Part shown: positions 24,615 to 34,965 of the stretch, one piece after another | Numbering within the stretch: the first letter of the stretch is position 1 | How the letters are laid out: each line of letters starts with the position of its first letter | Program-made: the position numbers and the translations under genes | Notes under the pieces: model-generated | What the model saw: the letters and a program-made list of their open reading frames with translations, nothing else | Told to the model about the DNA's origin: nothing | The model's database searches: none | Assembly (NCBI GenBank): GCA_901472455.1 | Contig: LR590464.1 | Coordinates: 62,001 to 126,000 of the forward strand | Direction: 5' to 3' | DNA: 64,000 bases | From: Leclercia adecarboxylata | Lineage (GTDB): Bacteria; Pseudomonadota; Gammaproteobacteria; Enterobacterales; Enterobacteriaceae

Positions 24615-25594
24615 TTAAAACTTTTTAGTCAGCGGGCGAATGGCTTTACCGAAACCAAAGCGCAGTGCACGAACCAGGGTAGGGGCGTTTTATGCAGTCC
24701 TTTACGCCAAATATCCTCAAACAGGCTGAACCAGCGCGCGGCGACCGCTTCGCGGGAATAAACCTGCAGACGTTTATCACCCTGCTCGCGCATCTGACGA
24801 TACAGGTCTGGATTGTTTTTAAGCCCGCATGATGGCCTCAAAAGCCTCATCCGGCGTTTTGGCGATCAGGTAGTCGAACTCGCTTTCGCGGATCGCGCGG
24901 TACGATGGCTCGTCGTCGCAGATCATCACCGTTTTGCCCAGCCAATTGTTAATCAGCTTGCTGGCTGGTTTGCGCGCCAGCTTGTGGTCGTGCGATTTGC
25001 GGAAGCTGATACAGACGTCCACGTCCTGATAGTCAGTCCAGTTATCAAAGGAGATACGCAGGTCAATGCCTTGCTCGGCAAGACGCTGTTTAAAGGCCTC
25101 GCTGCGGAACGCCTCCGGGAAGCTGTCGACGCGGCCAAAAAAGGCCACGGTTTTGACGGTTTCATCAGTACGCTCACGCGGTTTCACCCCTGGCTGTGGC
25201 CAGTACGGAACAAAGATGCGGTTGCTGCGGTTATCGACTTCCGGGTTCTGATCCACAACCACGTCCGCGCCAATTACCCGGTGGGCGGTCGGCACGTGCG
25301 ACGACGGTCACCCCACGCCAGGGTTTGACGCGCGATCCAAAATCATCGTTATGCATCAGGTTGATGGGCATCCGGGCGGCACTCCGATCCAAAGGAGCAC
25401 TCAATGTCGTCACCGTAGTAGTGTTTCAGCGCCAGAGTTGTCTGGAACGTCCAGCCGCCGCGACCGCCGCAGTAGAAACGCTCCGGGATGGTATCCGGGT
25501 TGACGCCGGTTATCCAGCCAGCGTCTGGAAGTCTGCATAGTTTTTGGCGATGAAATCAGCGCGGGAGACCGGCATGTAATTTAAGTTTGCTCAT
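24615..25594 (-). CDS. Unrecognised LPS-cluster protein, possibly a glycosyltransferase (multiply frame-broken)
   Basis: Reading across four or five single-base breaks gives one protein of about 325 residues. It opens with ADFIAKNYADFQTLAG and ITGVNPDTIPERFYCGGRGG, then INLMHNDDFGSRVKPW, HRVIGADVVVDQNPEVDN, and a second half resembling a GT-B nucleotide-binding domain: VKTVAFFGRVDSFPEAFRSE, WTDYQDVDVCISFRKSHDHK, KLINNWLGKTVMICDDEPSY and YLIAKTPDEAFEAI. I do not recognise the family with certainty. The neighbours (waaL, a GT2 gene, a phosphoethanolamine transferase) suggest outer-core assembly. It has no signal peptide. The start at 25594 is the first Met in the block. Confidence 0.7.
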
Positions 25595-25602
25595 AATGTT
25601 CG

Positions 25603-26596
25603 TTAGCCGATGATTTTTTTAAGGCGGAAGTAACGACGCCCCAGGCGCCAGCGCTGGCGTAAACCACGCGCGTTTTGCCAGATCATCGACCAGATGCCGC
25701 GATCGAACAGTTCCTGGGGTGATTTCGCGTTTTTTCGCGCTGTCTTCGATATTGTTAATGCTGTGCAGAATACCCAGTCCTTCTTTGGCAATTTGGCCAC
25801 TGACAGGCCGGGGCGGCGCTTCAACCTGTTCTGGATAGCGTTTATTAATGGCATCCAGCATTTCGAGGATTTTCATATAGTGGCGTGAAGAGCGGCATCC
25901 GCGTATCGTCAGTGGCCGGGCGTGTGGGAAACCGATGCAGAGTGAATCAGATAGTCCATAATAGACTTCATCCACATATTGCACGCGTTTGGCCGTCAGC
26001 AGCACTTCCGTGGTCCAGGGAATATCCTGATGGCGCAGCCCGTGTTCGAAGGTGAAACCCTGGGCTTTGATAAAGGCGTGGCGATAGATATTCAGCCAGG
26101 TGACGTGCAGGAATTTACGTGATGCCAGTGCCATCTGCAGCCACTCCGGGCCGTCGAGCACGCCTGTAGACGCGAGCTTGTCGGACGGAAAAATCTTTTT
26201 TCGATGGGCGGCCGTCGTCATAAATATAGGTGCCGTTGCAGGTGGCGACATCCAACTGGCCTGCAAAGGCAATATCCAACAGACGCTGGTACATGCCTGG
26301 ATAAATAACGTCATCGATATCGGGGAAGGCAACGTATTCGCCTGTTGCGAGGGCAAGGCCAGTATTACGTGCGGCCGATACGCCGCCATTAGGCTGATCG
26401 ATTATCTGGAAATGGCTAAATTCACTGGCATAGCGGGCAATAATTTCAGCTGAGCGATCCGTTGAGCCGTCATTAACAATAATGAGTTCGAGGCTCGATA
26501 AATTCCTGCTGTTTAATGCTGTCCAAAAAAAGCGCTCAGGAATTTTTCGCCATTAAAAACGGCAACGATGAGGCTTAATTGAGGCGTTTCAGACAT
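25603..26596 (-). CDS. GT2 glycosyltransferase, WaaH/YibD-like (frame-broken)
   Basis: GT2-family LPS-core glycosyltransferase of about 330 residues. The start at 26596 reads MSETPQLSLIVAVFNGEKFL, then the nucleotide-sugar block LELIIVNDGSTDRSAEII, GGVSAARNTGLALATGEYVAF and the metal site DIDDVIYPGMY. The second half (STGVLDGPEWLQMALASRK, GLRHQDIPWTTEVLLTAKR) closely parallels E. coli WaaH (YibD), which adds glucuronic acid to heptose III under phosphate limitation. In E. coli that gene lies next to tdh, outside the core operon; here it lies inside the cluster. At least four single-base breaks are present. The sugar transferred is not known. Confidence 0.78.
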
Positions 26597-26722
26597 GCTT
26601 TTCTCCGTAAAAATACGCAGCAATAAAAAGGGTATAACGAGGCCATTTGCTGGCAATTCGACAGCCGACAGGCTAAAGCGTTCCGCGCCAGGGTGATTAT
26701 TCCCCCTGGCGCGTCAGAGTGA

Positions 26723-28096
26723 TCAGGACGTTTGCTTTTCGGTGTTTGCAGGGCGCAGCGCGCACATGCCAACCAGCAGGCCGGTCAGTAACATATACTG
26801 CTCCAGATAGTGATCTTTGAGGTTGTGATCGACCATGGTCCGGCAGAAGAAGCCGATGGTAAAGAGCAGCAGGAACATCCCCACCATCATTTTGCCACGA
26901 CGGAATTCTCGCCAGCCGATATACCAGCAGCCCACCAGCAGAATCAGCCAGCCTGCAATGCCAATAACACCGTTCTGGAATGCCAAATTCAATCAGGCCA
27001 TAGTGGCTATGGGGAATGTTGATACGGTTATCCTGGGTATCCCGGCGCAGCACATAGCGGAATGCCTCTTTTTTTGGCCCCTACGCCTGCCGGATGCTCG
27101 GCAATCAGGTTCCACCCCTGATGGAAGAAGCTGGCCCGGCAGCCGTTGGAGTGGTTCATGGCGACACCCTGGCTGTTAACCGGTACCGTTCCGTCTGTTT
27201 TGTTGTAACAAAAGCTGGTGAAGGGGGCGTTCCAGCCAGCAATGGCATCACTTTCCAGGTTTTGCCAGCGTGGATCGGTTTTCCATGAGGCGTAACCGAG
27301 CAGCGCAGAAGCTACAACAATCCCGACGAGGATCCCCCCGGTGACGATCACCCGGCTGCGACGCATGCTGTGCAGGCTCAGCAGGATAAAGGTCGAGAAC
27401 AGGCTGCCAACCAGGCCGATAGTGCCCCAGCGGGTATCCACCAGCGCGGTACACAACAGGTTACTTATTAACATTAATGCCAGAACCGGGGGTTTTCAGG
27501 CGCAGGAAGCGTTGATGCAGCAGACCACGCGCCAGCAGCTCGGCCATCAGGAAGCCGGTGATCATATTGACCTGGAAGCTCATGCGGGTGCGGTTATAGA
27601 CAATCCGCGTTTCGCCCCAGTGAATATAACCGTCGCGCCAGTAGAGCCAGAGTGAATCCAGTAAATGTACGCAGACCACGCCCCAGAAGAAGAGGATCAC
27701 CAGCGTAAAGAAGCGGGCGGCAGACATCGAGGGGTAAGTTCTCTGAATCGCCGGTAATAATACCAGGCCAGCGCAGAACAATAATACCGGGCGTAGCCAC
27801 TGGCCACTCCAGGCAGAAACCATTTCTTTTATGTCGGGGGCGACAAAAAAACCATTAATCACAATAAAGAAAGTTAACGCCCATATCACAATAAGAACGA
27901 ACTTAATTTTGCTTAAATCCAGCCGTTGTCTGGTTGTTACTCCATTAAAAAACAGGCCAAGTGCCACGGCGACAATGGGATAAATCAACCCATTGCGGTG
28001 AAAAGGTAGCTGATCGTTGGGAATAGGCCAGATAAAACATAAAGCCAGTACAGCAAGGACTAACAGACCTGTCAAAATGTTACGAGTATTTGTCAT
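26723..28096 (-). CDS. waaL: O-antigen ligase WaaL (frame-broken)
   Basis: Polytopic inner-membrane protein that joins O-antigen to the lipid A-core on the periplasmic face. The start at 28096 (MTNTRNILTGLLVLAVLALCFIW) is followed by about ten hydrophobic segments. A long periplasmic loop between roughly residues 270 and 360 carries MNHSNGCRASFFHQGWNLIAEHPAGVGAKK, with the conserved HP-x-G motif expected of ligases. The end, DHNLKDHYLEQYMLLTGLLVG, holds another conserved histidine region. Breaks near 27470, 27060 and 26990 interrupt the frame. WaaL proteins diverge strongly, so the call rests on topology, the loop motif and location. Confidence 0.85.
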
Positions 28097-28305
28097 ATAT
28101 TTTGGGCTGGTTAAGGATTTTTCGGTTCTTGACCGGCTGGTTAACAACGCTGTGAGCGATCTCCACGGTTTTTCCGTGGGAAATAAAAAGCCAGAGAAAA
28201 CTATCACAAATACCTGACCTACAGAAGGACAATGTTTGTAAGCAAGAATAATCCGTTAGGCGCTTTCCGGCACCAGGCTTTATGTATTACCCGGGCCGTA
28301 AAGGT

Positions 28306-28311
28306 TATAAT
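28306..28311 (+). promoter_or_regulatory. Candidate -10 for the plus-strand GT4 gene
   Basis: A perfect TATAAT sits 42 bases before the ATG at 28353 in the divergent waaL gap. A weak TGTATT lies 17 bases upstream. Further left, CCACGG and CCGTGG around TTTTT form a small hairpin near 28163-28180. Confidence 0.45.
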
Positions 28312-28352
28312 TTGCTGCTATGGCAAGTTCTTGCACAATAAACAGGAAAAGT

Positions 28353-29456
28353 ATGCATATTGTTCACACTGAAGCAGACGGTGGTAAGGGCGGACAGCCA
28401 TTACGCATCATTAATGAGTCCTTAGGGATGATTCAGCGCGGCCATCAGGTGACCATACTTTGCCCGGAGAGTGCACCGCTACACGTCCTGGCACGTGATG
28501 CTGGGTTAACGGTGGTGACGATGCCACTTCGGCGTAAGAACCTGCAAAATCTCCAGCTGTTGCGCCACTGGCTGAAAGAGAACCGGCGATCTATTGATGT
28601 CATCAATAGTCACAATTCCGCCGATACCTGGCTGGTGGCGCTGGCTAATCTCACCCTGCCAGATCCGGTTCCGCTGGTGCGTACCCGTCATGCCTCCGGC
28701 GTGCCGCGCAATAACTGGACCACCCGCTGGCTGTTTCGCAAGGCCTGTGCCCATATCGTGACCACCGGAGAAGCGCTGCGCCAACAGATGGCAGACATTG
28801 GTGTGCCGATGGCCCAGAGCACGTCTGTGCCGAGCGGCGTGGATACACAGCGTTTTCACCCGGCAGATAAACAGGCTGCCCGTGAACACTGCGGCCTGAC
28901 GCAGGAGGATTTCTGGCTGGGCGTGGTGTCGCACCTGCGGCCTAATAAAGGTCATAGCGTGCTGCTGCGCGCGCTGGCCGCCATTGATCATCCGCACATC
29001 AGGCTGGCGATTGTCGGTGAAGGGCCGCATAAAGCGACGCTGGAGCAGGAAATTATCGACCTGGGATTGCAGCAGCGGGTGGTCATGGCAGGCCATCGCA
29101 GCGATCCAGAACGCTGGTTCCCGGCCTTTGATGTCGCACTCAGCCCCTCGCATGATATGGAAGGCGTTCCGCAGGGGGTGTTGCAGTCACTGGCGTCGCG
29201 GATCGCCACCATCGCCACCGACGCGGGCGGCACGGCAGATGCGGTGATTAACGGCCAGACCGGGATCCTGATTGCGCAGCGCGACGAAACGGCGCTGCGC
29301 GAAGCCATTGTGCAGTTATACGAAAATGCCGCGCTGCGGGAAAAGCTGGCGCAGCAGGGGTACGATTACCTGTGCAGCCATTTCACCCGCGAATGCATGC
29401 TGGAGGCGATGGAAAAAGTCTTTGCCACTGCGGCTCAGCGCAGCAGGTCGCGATAG
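28353..29456 (+). CDS. GT4 LPS-core glycosyltransferase, WabH-like
   Basis: Intact 367-residue GT-B enzyme. The start at 28353 (MHIVHTEADGGKGGQPLRI) is preferred over the upstream ATG at 28320, because homology begins there. The N-terminal acceptor domain is followed by the GT4 donor domain: LGVVSHLRPNKGHSVLLRAL, IVGEGPHKATLE, VVMAGHRSDPERWF, and the SPSHDMEGVPQGVLQSLA motif with the E-x7-E pair that binds the nucleotide sugar. It resembles the core-GlcNAc transferase WabH of Klebsiella. It is the only plus-strand gene of the cluster, and its last 22 bases overlap the end of the convergent wabG. Confidence 0.82.
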   Translation: MHIVHTEADGGKGGQPLRIINESLGMIQRGHQVTILCPESAPLHVLARDAGLTVVTMPLRRKNLQNLQLLRHWLKENRRSIDVINSHNSADTWLVALANLTLPDPVPLVRTRHASGVPRNNWTTRWLFRKACAHIVTTGEALRQQMADIGVPMAQSTSVPSGVDTQRFHPADKQAAREHCGLTQEDFWLGVVSHLRPNKGHSVLLRALAAIDHPHIRLAIVGEGPHKATLEQEIIDLGLQQRVVMAGHRSDPERWFPAFDVALSPSHDMEGVPQGVLQSLASRIATIATDAGGTADAVINGQTGILIAQRDETALREAIVQLYENAALREKLAQQGYDYLCSHFTRECMLEAMEKVFATAAQRSRSR

Positions 29457-30546
29457 AGCGCCTGCAGCTCTTTTGCCATCCGCTCCAGGGTGTAAGGCTC
29501 AGCAGTGGCGCGTGCCGCTGCTGAATAATCGACACCCTGTTCACGGCCCTGAAGCCAGTGGCCTATCACCTGCTGATACCCGTCGCTATCGAGCGCGTCG
29601 CGCACCCAGCCGTTAACACCCTCTTTAATCCACTCCGCCGCGCCGCAGCCATGGCTGGTAAGCAGCGGCAGGCCACAGGCCAGCGCTTCGACACAGACAT
29701 TCGGGAAGGGATCGTAAAGTGTCGGCAGGATCAGCGCATCAGCGGTGCCGTACACCTGGCGTACATCAGCAACCGGCCCCAGAAAACGCACTCGTGATGC
29801 CACCCCGAGGGTCTCGGCCAGCTTTTCGAATTTGCGCGCATGCTTATCACGCCCGGCAATCAGCAGCCAGACATCAGGGTGAGGGACCAGCGCGCGCAGC
29901 GCCGTTGCCACCCCTTTACGGCTGAACCCCGGAACCGACATAGGCCAGCACTGGGTGCCGTCGGCGGGATCCCCAACGCATCACGTTGCGAAAGTGTGCG
30001 CACCTCAGGACTGAAATGAGCGGTATCCACACCGTTGTAGATCACCGTCAGTTTGTCATCCGGCAGGCTAAAACGGCGGGCGATATCATCCCGCACCATT
30101 TTCGAATTGCAGATCACCTTGCGCAGCGCAGGATGGGTAAACATCTGCGCTTCCGCCTGCAAAATATAACGGTGGTAGCGGCTCAGGGACTGCGCCCAGC
30201 GCGCCAGCGGCGACTGGATGCGGTTGTACTGCTCAAGCCAGGTGGCGTGTATGCCATCTCCGGCGCGGAAAATGGTTGCCCCGGGAATACGCTCATGACT
30301 CTGCACGATATCGAACTGCACAAACTGCGCCGCCGCGGCCCCGGCAAAACCCGATTCGCGATCGAGGCGGTTGCGGAAAGCGGGATTAACCGTCAGGGTT
30401 TTCCAGCCAGCGGCGTCTTCCCACTGACGGGCGATCAGCGTCACGTCCAGGTCTGTATCCTGCGCCAGCACATTCAGCGCGCGGGAGACAAAACGCTCCG
30501 CGCCGCCGTTGGGATTATAGGTCTGTCGAACGATAGCCAGCTTCAT
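29435..30546 (-). CDS. wabG: GT4 LPS-core glycosyltransferase WabG (frame-broken)
   Basis: GT4 enzyme resembling WabG of Klebsiella, which adds galacturonic acid to heptose II. The N-terminus MKLAIVRQTYNPNGGAERFVSRAL and the blocks SHERIPGATIFRAGDGIHATWL, SRYHRYILQAEAQMFTHPAL and VICNSKMVRDDI are typical. The donor domain has WLLIAGRDKHARKFEKLAE, VRFLGPVADVRQVYGTADALILPT and YDPFPNVCVEALACGLP with the conserved glutamates. One or two breaks occur near 29940-29960. The start overlaps the waaQ stop (ATGA). The named sugar is an inference from the family. Confidence 0.75.
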
Positions 30547-31646
30547 GCCGGGTTTTCCAGCAGCAGGGTGTCGATGGCGCTCAGCACCATTTGCGGGGTG
30601 ATCGCCGTAATGCAGTCGGAGACGCCGCTGTCGCCGCAGCCCGCTTTACCGCAAGGCTGGCAGGTAAATCCGGCGGTGATGACGCGGTAGTTCACCCCCC
30701 ACGGCGCCCACTTGATCGCCCCGGTCGGGCCGAAGATGGCAACGGTCGGCGTTCCCACCGCGCTGGCGAGGTGCATCGGCATCGAATCAACGCCAAAGTA
30801 GACCCGCGCGTGCTTCATCAGCGCGCCCAGTTCTTTCAGGTTTAACTGGCCGCTTAAATCGAACACCGGCTGGGTGAGCGCGGCACGCAGCGCATCCATA
30901 TAGGCGGTCTCTTCTTTTGACGGCGCGGCGGAGAGGATAATCGGCAGGCCGCGGGCCGCCAGGTTATCAATGGTTGCCGCCAGCTTATTAATATCCCAGG
31001 CCTTAAACATCCAGCGCGACGTCGGGTGCACCAGAATGTAGGAGTGGCTCGCCAGCCCAAAGCCAGCCAGTTTCTCTGCAATCGATGCTTCCGCCGCGTC
31101 GCCAGGCACAAACAGGGTATGTTTATCGGCGTCGGTCTGCGGATGAATGCCGATCCGCCGCAGCGCATCGAGATTCACTTCCACCATATGGCGGCTGTTA
31201 TCCTGGATCGCCGGATAGAGGGTGGTGAAGGATTTCACCCAGCGGCGGCGCGCCAGTCCACTGCGTTTATCAGGCTTAAAGCCGACGGAAACGCGCGGTT
31301 TCAGGCGTCGCGCCAGACGCGCGCCATGCCAGTGTTCGGTGAGGTTGATCAGCACGTCATACTGACGCGCCTTCAGAGTATTCAGTAGCGCACGGTACAG
31401 GCGGAACTGTGCGAACCAGCCTTTTTTACGCCAGTTGCGGCCAATGGTGTGCACCTGATCGATAAACGGATGGCTGGTGAGCATCGCCTGGGTGTCGTCA
31501 TACACCAGGGCATCCACTTCGACATTAGGGTAGTTTTTTTTCAACACCGTAAAGACCGGCGAGGTCAGCAGAACGTCACCGTGATGACGCAGCTTAACGA
31601 TCAGCACGCGCTTCGGTGGGCGTTCCGCTGAGAAAAAATCAGACAT
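30543..31646 (-). CDS. waaQ: LPS heptosyltransferase III WaaQ
   Basis: GT9 enzyme that adds the branch heptose III to heptose II. The 367-residue protein is intact. It carries the N-terminal KRVLIVKLRHHGDVLLTSPV motif, ILVHPTSRWMFKAWD, GVDSMPMHLASAVGTPTVAIFGPTG, and the WaaQ-specific cysteine-rich block CQPCGKAGCGDSGVSDCI. It overlaps wabG downstream and waaC upstream by a few bases, so the run hldD-waaF-waaC-waaQ-wabG is probably one transcript. Confidence 0.94.
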   Translation of the reverse strand: MSDFFSAERPPKRVLIVKLRHHGDVLLTSPVFTVLKKNYPNVEVDALVYDDTQAMLTSHPFIDQVHTIGRNWRKKGWFAQFRLYRALLNTLKARQYDVLINLTEHWHGARLARRLKPRVSVGFKPDKRSGLARRRWVKSFTTLYPAIQDNSRHMVEVNLDALRRIGIHPQTDADKHTLFVPGDAAEASIAEKLAGFGLASHSYILVHPTSRWMFKAWDINKLAATIDNLAARGLPIILSAAPSKEETAYMDALRAALTQPVFDLSGQLNLKELGALMKHARVYFGVDSMPMHLASAVGTPTVAIFGPTGAIKWAPWGVNYRVITAGFTCQPCGKAGCGDSGVSDCITAITPQMVLSAIDTLLLENPA

Positions 31647-32629
31647 AGGCTCTCTCTGCTGCCAGCAAAGGCTCTAATTGGCGCAAAGACCGCAGCGGCG
31701 GAAAGGTCGCTCAGCTGGCGATGAATGTTCCGGGCGGCCAGATATATTGATTTTTGCCATAGCCGCCAATCAGGCCCGGATCCGTTGGGCCGTAAAGCGT
31801 AATATTAGGACGATCAAGCGCCGCCGTCAGGTGGCTGAGGCCGGTATCCACCGACACCACCGCCGTGGCGCCAGCCAGCTCTTGTGCCACGCCGTCCAGC
31901 TTCATGCGCGGCAGAACGTCTACGTAATCAAAACCTTCAGCCAGACGCTTCGCCCGCGCTTCTTCATGCGGGGCACCCCACGGCAACCTGATGCGCAGGC
32001 CAGTACCGCTCAGCAGGCCGATAAGATCGCGCCAGTGGGCTTCCGGCCAGTGTTTGTCATCACGGGTGGTAGCGTGCAGGAAGATGAGATAAGGCGTGCC
32101 CGCCTGCTCCGCACCGTGCAGGAAATGCCGGGAAATGGCGTAATCGCCCTGCATTTGCGGTTTCGCATAGCCCAGGCTTTTGGCGAACAGTTCCCGGGTG
32201 CGTTCCACCGCGTGCTGCTGCTTCGCAATCGAGTGGCGGCAATTGTAGAACAGGCTCGCCAGCGGCTCGCGGGCGCTGTGCCAGCCCATACCGTGCTTCA
32301 CGCCATGCGCCAGCCGGGTGACGAGTGCCGCGCTTTTGACCAGCCCCTGAGCATCGATAATCGCATCGTAATGCCGGGCCTGAACCGCGTCGCGAAAGGC
32401 CTGACGTTCGGCCTTAATTGGCGCGGAGAAACCAGGCTTTACGCCAGCGTCGGATCGCCACCGGGATCACCCGGTCTACGGCTTCATGCCAGCCTGGGAT
32501 CTGCGCGAAGCCTTCTTCCACTACCCAGTCAAAACGAATGCCCGGGATAGCCTGCATAGCATCGGTGAGCGAGGGCAACGTATGCAGCACGTCGCCCATA
32601 GAGGAGGTTTTAACGATCAATACCCGCAT
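31639..32629 (-). CDS. waaC: LPS heptosyltransferase I WaaC (multiply frame-broken)
   Basis: Adds the first heptose to Kdo. The start at 32629 reads MRVLIVKTSSMGDVLHTLPSLTDA. VKHGMGWHSAREPLASLFYN, YLIFLHATTRDDKHWPEAHW and VSVDTGLSHLTAALDRPNITLYGPTDPGLIGGYGKNQ follow. Four or more single-base breaks occur; two were located (an extra A in the run at 32429-32431, and an extra C near 31680). With the latter repaired, the protein ends LEPLLAAERAYV at 31639, overlapping the waaQ start by 8 bases. Total length about 325 residues. Confidence 0.92.
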
Positions 32630-32632
32630 CCG

Positions 32633-33682
32633 TTATCCTTCTTCGCTCAACAGCAGCTCGTTAAGCTCGTCCAGGACACGCTGCGGGGGTAATGTCGATC
32701 AGGCTCTGGTGATAGCCTTCGGCGGCGTCGCCCTTACGCACTTTGTGGTAGCCGGTGATGAGGCGGATCACGCGCGCTTTATGCGACAGCGGCGGGGTAA
32801 AGTCCGGGCTGCTTGGGCCGTACAGCGCCACCAGCGGGCGGTTCAGTGCTGCGGCAACGTGCATCAGGCCAGAGTCATTGGTGACCACGGCTTTACAGGC
32901 GGCAAGCAGGATGACGGCCTGCTCCAGCTGGGTTTCCCCTGCCAGATTACGGCACCAGGCCTGCTGCTCAATGCTCAGCGCGGCGAGAATTTCATTCCCC
33001 GCCTCATGATCTTTCGCCGAGCCGAACAAGACAATCTGATAGCCTTCGTCGATTAACTGCTTCGCCAGCTCGGCATAGTGATAGTGCGGCCAGCGCTTCG
33101 CCGGGCCAAATTCCGCGCCAGGGCAGAAGCCAATCAGAGGACGATCGGCCAGCAGGCCAAAGGCGTTGCAGGTGTGGGATTTTTCACCCTCGTTGACCTG
33201 GAGCTGCGGCCACAGCAGCGGCTGGGGCAGATCTTTTGCACTGCGCCATCACGCCTTTGTCGTAGGCCAGCGCCACATAGCGCTCCACCATCAGCGGCCA
33301 GGCCTCTTTATCCAGGATTCGCGCGTCGTTCAGCAGGCCGTAGCGCATCTCGCCACGCCAGCCGGTGCGGTGCGGCACGCCGGCAAAGAAGGGCACTAAC
33401 GCCGATTTAAAGGAATTCGGCAGGACATACGCGCGGTCATAGCGTTTTTCGCGCAGGTTATGGCCGAGCTTGCGGCGCTCTGCGAGTTCCAGCGCCCCAT
33501 GGCCGAGCGGCATTGGGATCGCCTCGTTCACTTCCGGCATCCGCGATAACAGCGGACGGCACCACGCGGGTGCCATCACGTCGATTATCGCCTGGGGATA
33601 GCGCGCCTTGAGCGTGCGATAGAGACTTTGCGACATCATCATGTCCGCCCACCCAGGACGGGCCAATCACCAGTATTCTCAT
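32633..33682 (-). CDS. waaF: LPS heptosyltransferase II WaaF (multiply frame-broken)
   Basis: GT9 enzyme adding heptose II to heptose I. The start at 33682 reads MRILVIGPSWVGG, then MMMSQSLYRTLKARYPQAIIDVMAP, YVLPNSFKSALVPFFAGVPHRTGW, and the donor block AVVTNDSGLMHVAAALNRPLVALYGPSSPDFTPPL. At least four single-base breaks are present. The natural end, LLLSEEG at 32633, appears after one is repaired near 32690. It starts 12 bases downstream of the hldD stop and ends 3 bases before waaC starts. Confidence 0.93.
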
Positions 33683-33694
33683 CGGTTACTTGCC

Positions 33695-34626
33695 TTACGC
33701 GTCCGCGGTTCAGCCAGGCCATATATTCCGTTACGCCTTCGGCAACGTTTTGAATGGCTTGTCATAGCCAGCGGCGCGCAGGTTGGTCAGATCCGCCTGA
33801 GTGAACGCCTGGTAACGGCCTTTCAGCTTATCCGGGAACGGGATGTACTCAAGGCTGCCTTTCTTATGGTATGCCAGCGCCGCATCCGCCACCGCCTGGA
33901 AGGATTCGCGCGGCCCGTGCCCAGGTTGAAAAATACCGGAAACACCGTTTTCCCAGAACCACAGGTTTACCGCCGCCACATCGCCCACGTAAACGAAGTC
34001 ACGCTTGAAGCCATCGCTGCCTTCGAACAATTTCGGACTTTCGCCATTATTGAGCTGAGTATTGAGGTGGAATGCCACGCTCGCCATGCTGCCTTTATGG
34101 CCTCGCGCGGTCCGTAGACGTTGAAGTAGCGGAAGCCGACGATCTGCGAGTTCGCTTCTGGCAGCACCTGGCGCACGTATTCGTCGAACAGGAACTTAGA
34201 ATAGCCGTAGACGTTCAGCGGCTGCTCATATTCGCGGGATTCAATAAAGTCAGAGGTACGGCCGCCGTAAGTTGCCGCAGAAGAGGCATACAGGAACGGA
34301 ATTTCACGCTCCAGGCAATAGTGCAGGATCTCTTTGGAGTACTGATAGTTGTTATCCATCATGTACTTGCCATCCCACTCGGTGGTGGAAGAGCATGCAC
34401 CTTCATGGAAGATGGCCTCGATCTCACCGAACTCTTCACCCGCCATAATCTGGATAAGGAAATCTTCTTTATCCATGTAGTCGGCAATGTTCAGATCCCA
34501 CCAGGTTAACGAACTTGGTGCCGTCTTTCAGGTTGTCCACCACCAGGATGTCGGTGATGCCTTTGTCATTGAGGGCCTTAATAATATTGCTGCCGATAAA
34601 GCCCGCGCCGCGGTAACGATGATCAT
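33695..34626 (-). CDS. hldD: ADP-L-glycero-D-manno-heptose 6-epimerase HldD (frame-broken)
   Basis: Last step of ADP-heptose synthesis, supplying WaaC, WaaF and WaaQ. The start at 34626 reads MIIVT, then the NADP-binding [15 protein letters not shown] after one missing base. [29 protein letters not shown], the catalytic SSAATYGGR and the YGYSKFLFD active-site motif are present, plus [11 protein letters not shown] and the C-terminal YMAWLNRDA once an extra G at about 33704 is removed. Length is about 310 residues. First gene of the minus-strand heptose operon. Confidence 0.95.
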
Positions 34627-34726
34627 AGCTGTAACCTTTGAAGTGTGGAGTCCGGGGACAATCCCGGACACTAATAGTCATATCATATCATTAGTATGAC
34701 GCCCCATCAGCCATTCACAGACATAC

Positions 34727-34845
34727 ACTTCATCCTTCAGGCTGCCAGGCGTTGCCTGAGCTTAGAAGGCCGGTCACCTGGTTCGCTATGCTCCCGGGCA
34801 TTTCTTCCCTTGCCGCCCTGATGCATCCTGAATGATTTTGTGTAC
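34727..34845. repeat. Possible dispersed intergenic palindromic element, about 120 bp
   Basis: The 339-base hldD-kbl gap holds no gene. Its middle carries a block starting CTTCATCCTTCAGGCTGCC and ending GCATCCTGAATGATTTTG, whose two ends are imperfect inverted copies. The interior (CTTGCCGCCCTGATGC and CGGTCACCTGG) resembles a family of roughly 120-base intergenic repeats I recall from several enterobacterial genomes. This copy looks degenerate. The rest of the gap is unremarkable apart from being the promoter region for both genes. Confidence 0.5.
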
Positions 34846-34965
34846 ATGTAACAAATGCGTCACGTGATTTATGCTGCAAAAACGATAACTCTTAATGTGT
34901 CATCTCGTATCGGGGTATAGCTTTGGGTAATATGTGCCGAAATTTGCCGAGTCTGGAGAATTGCA

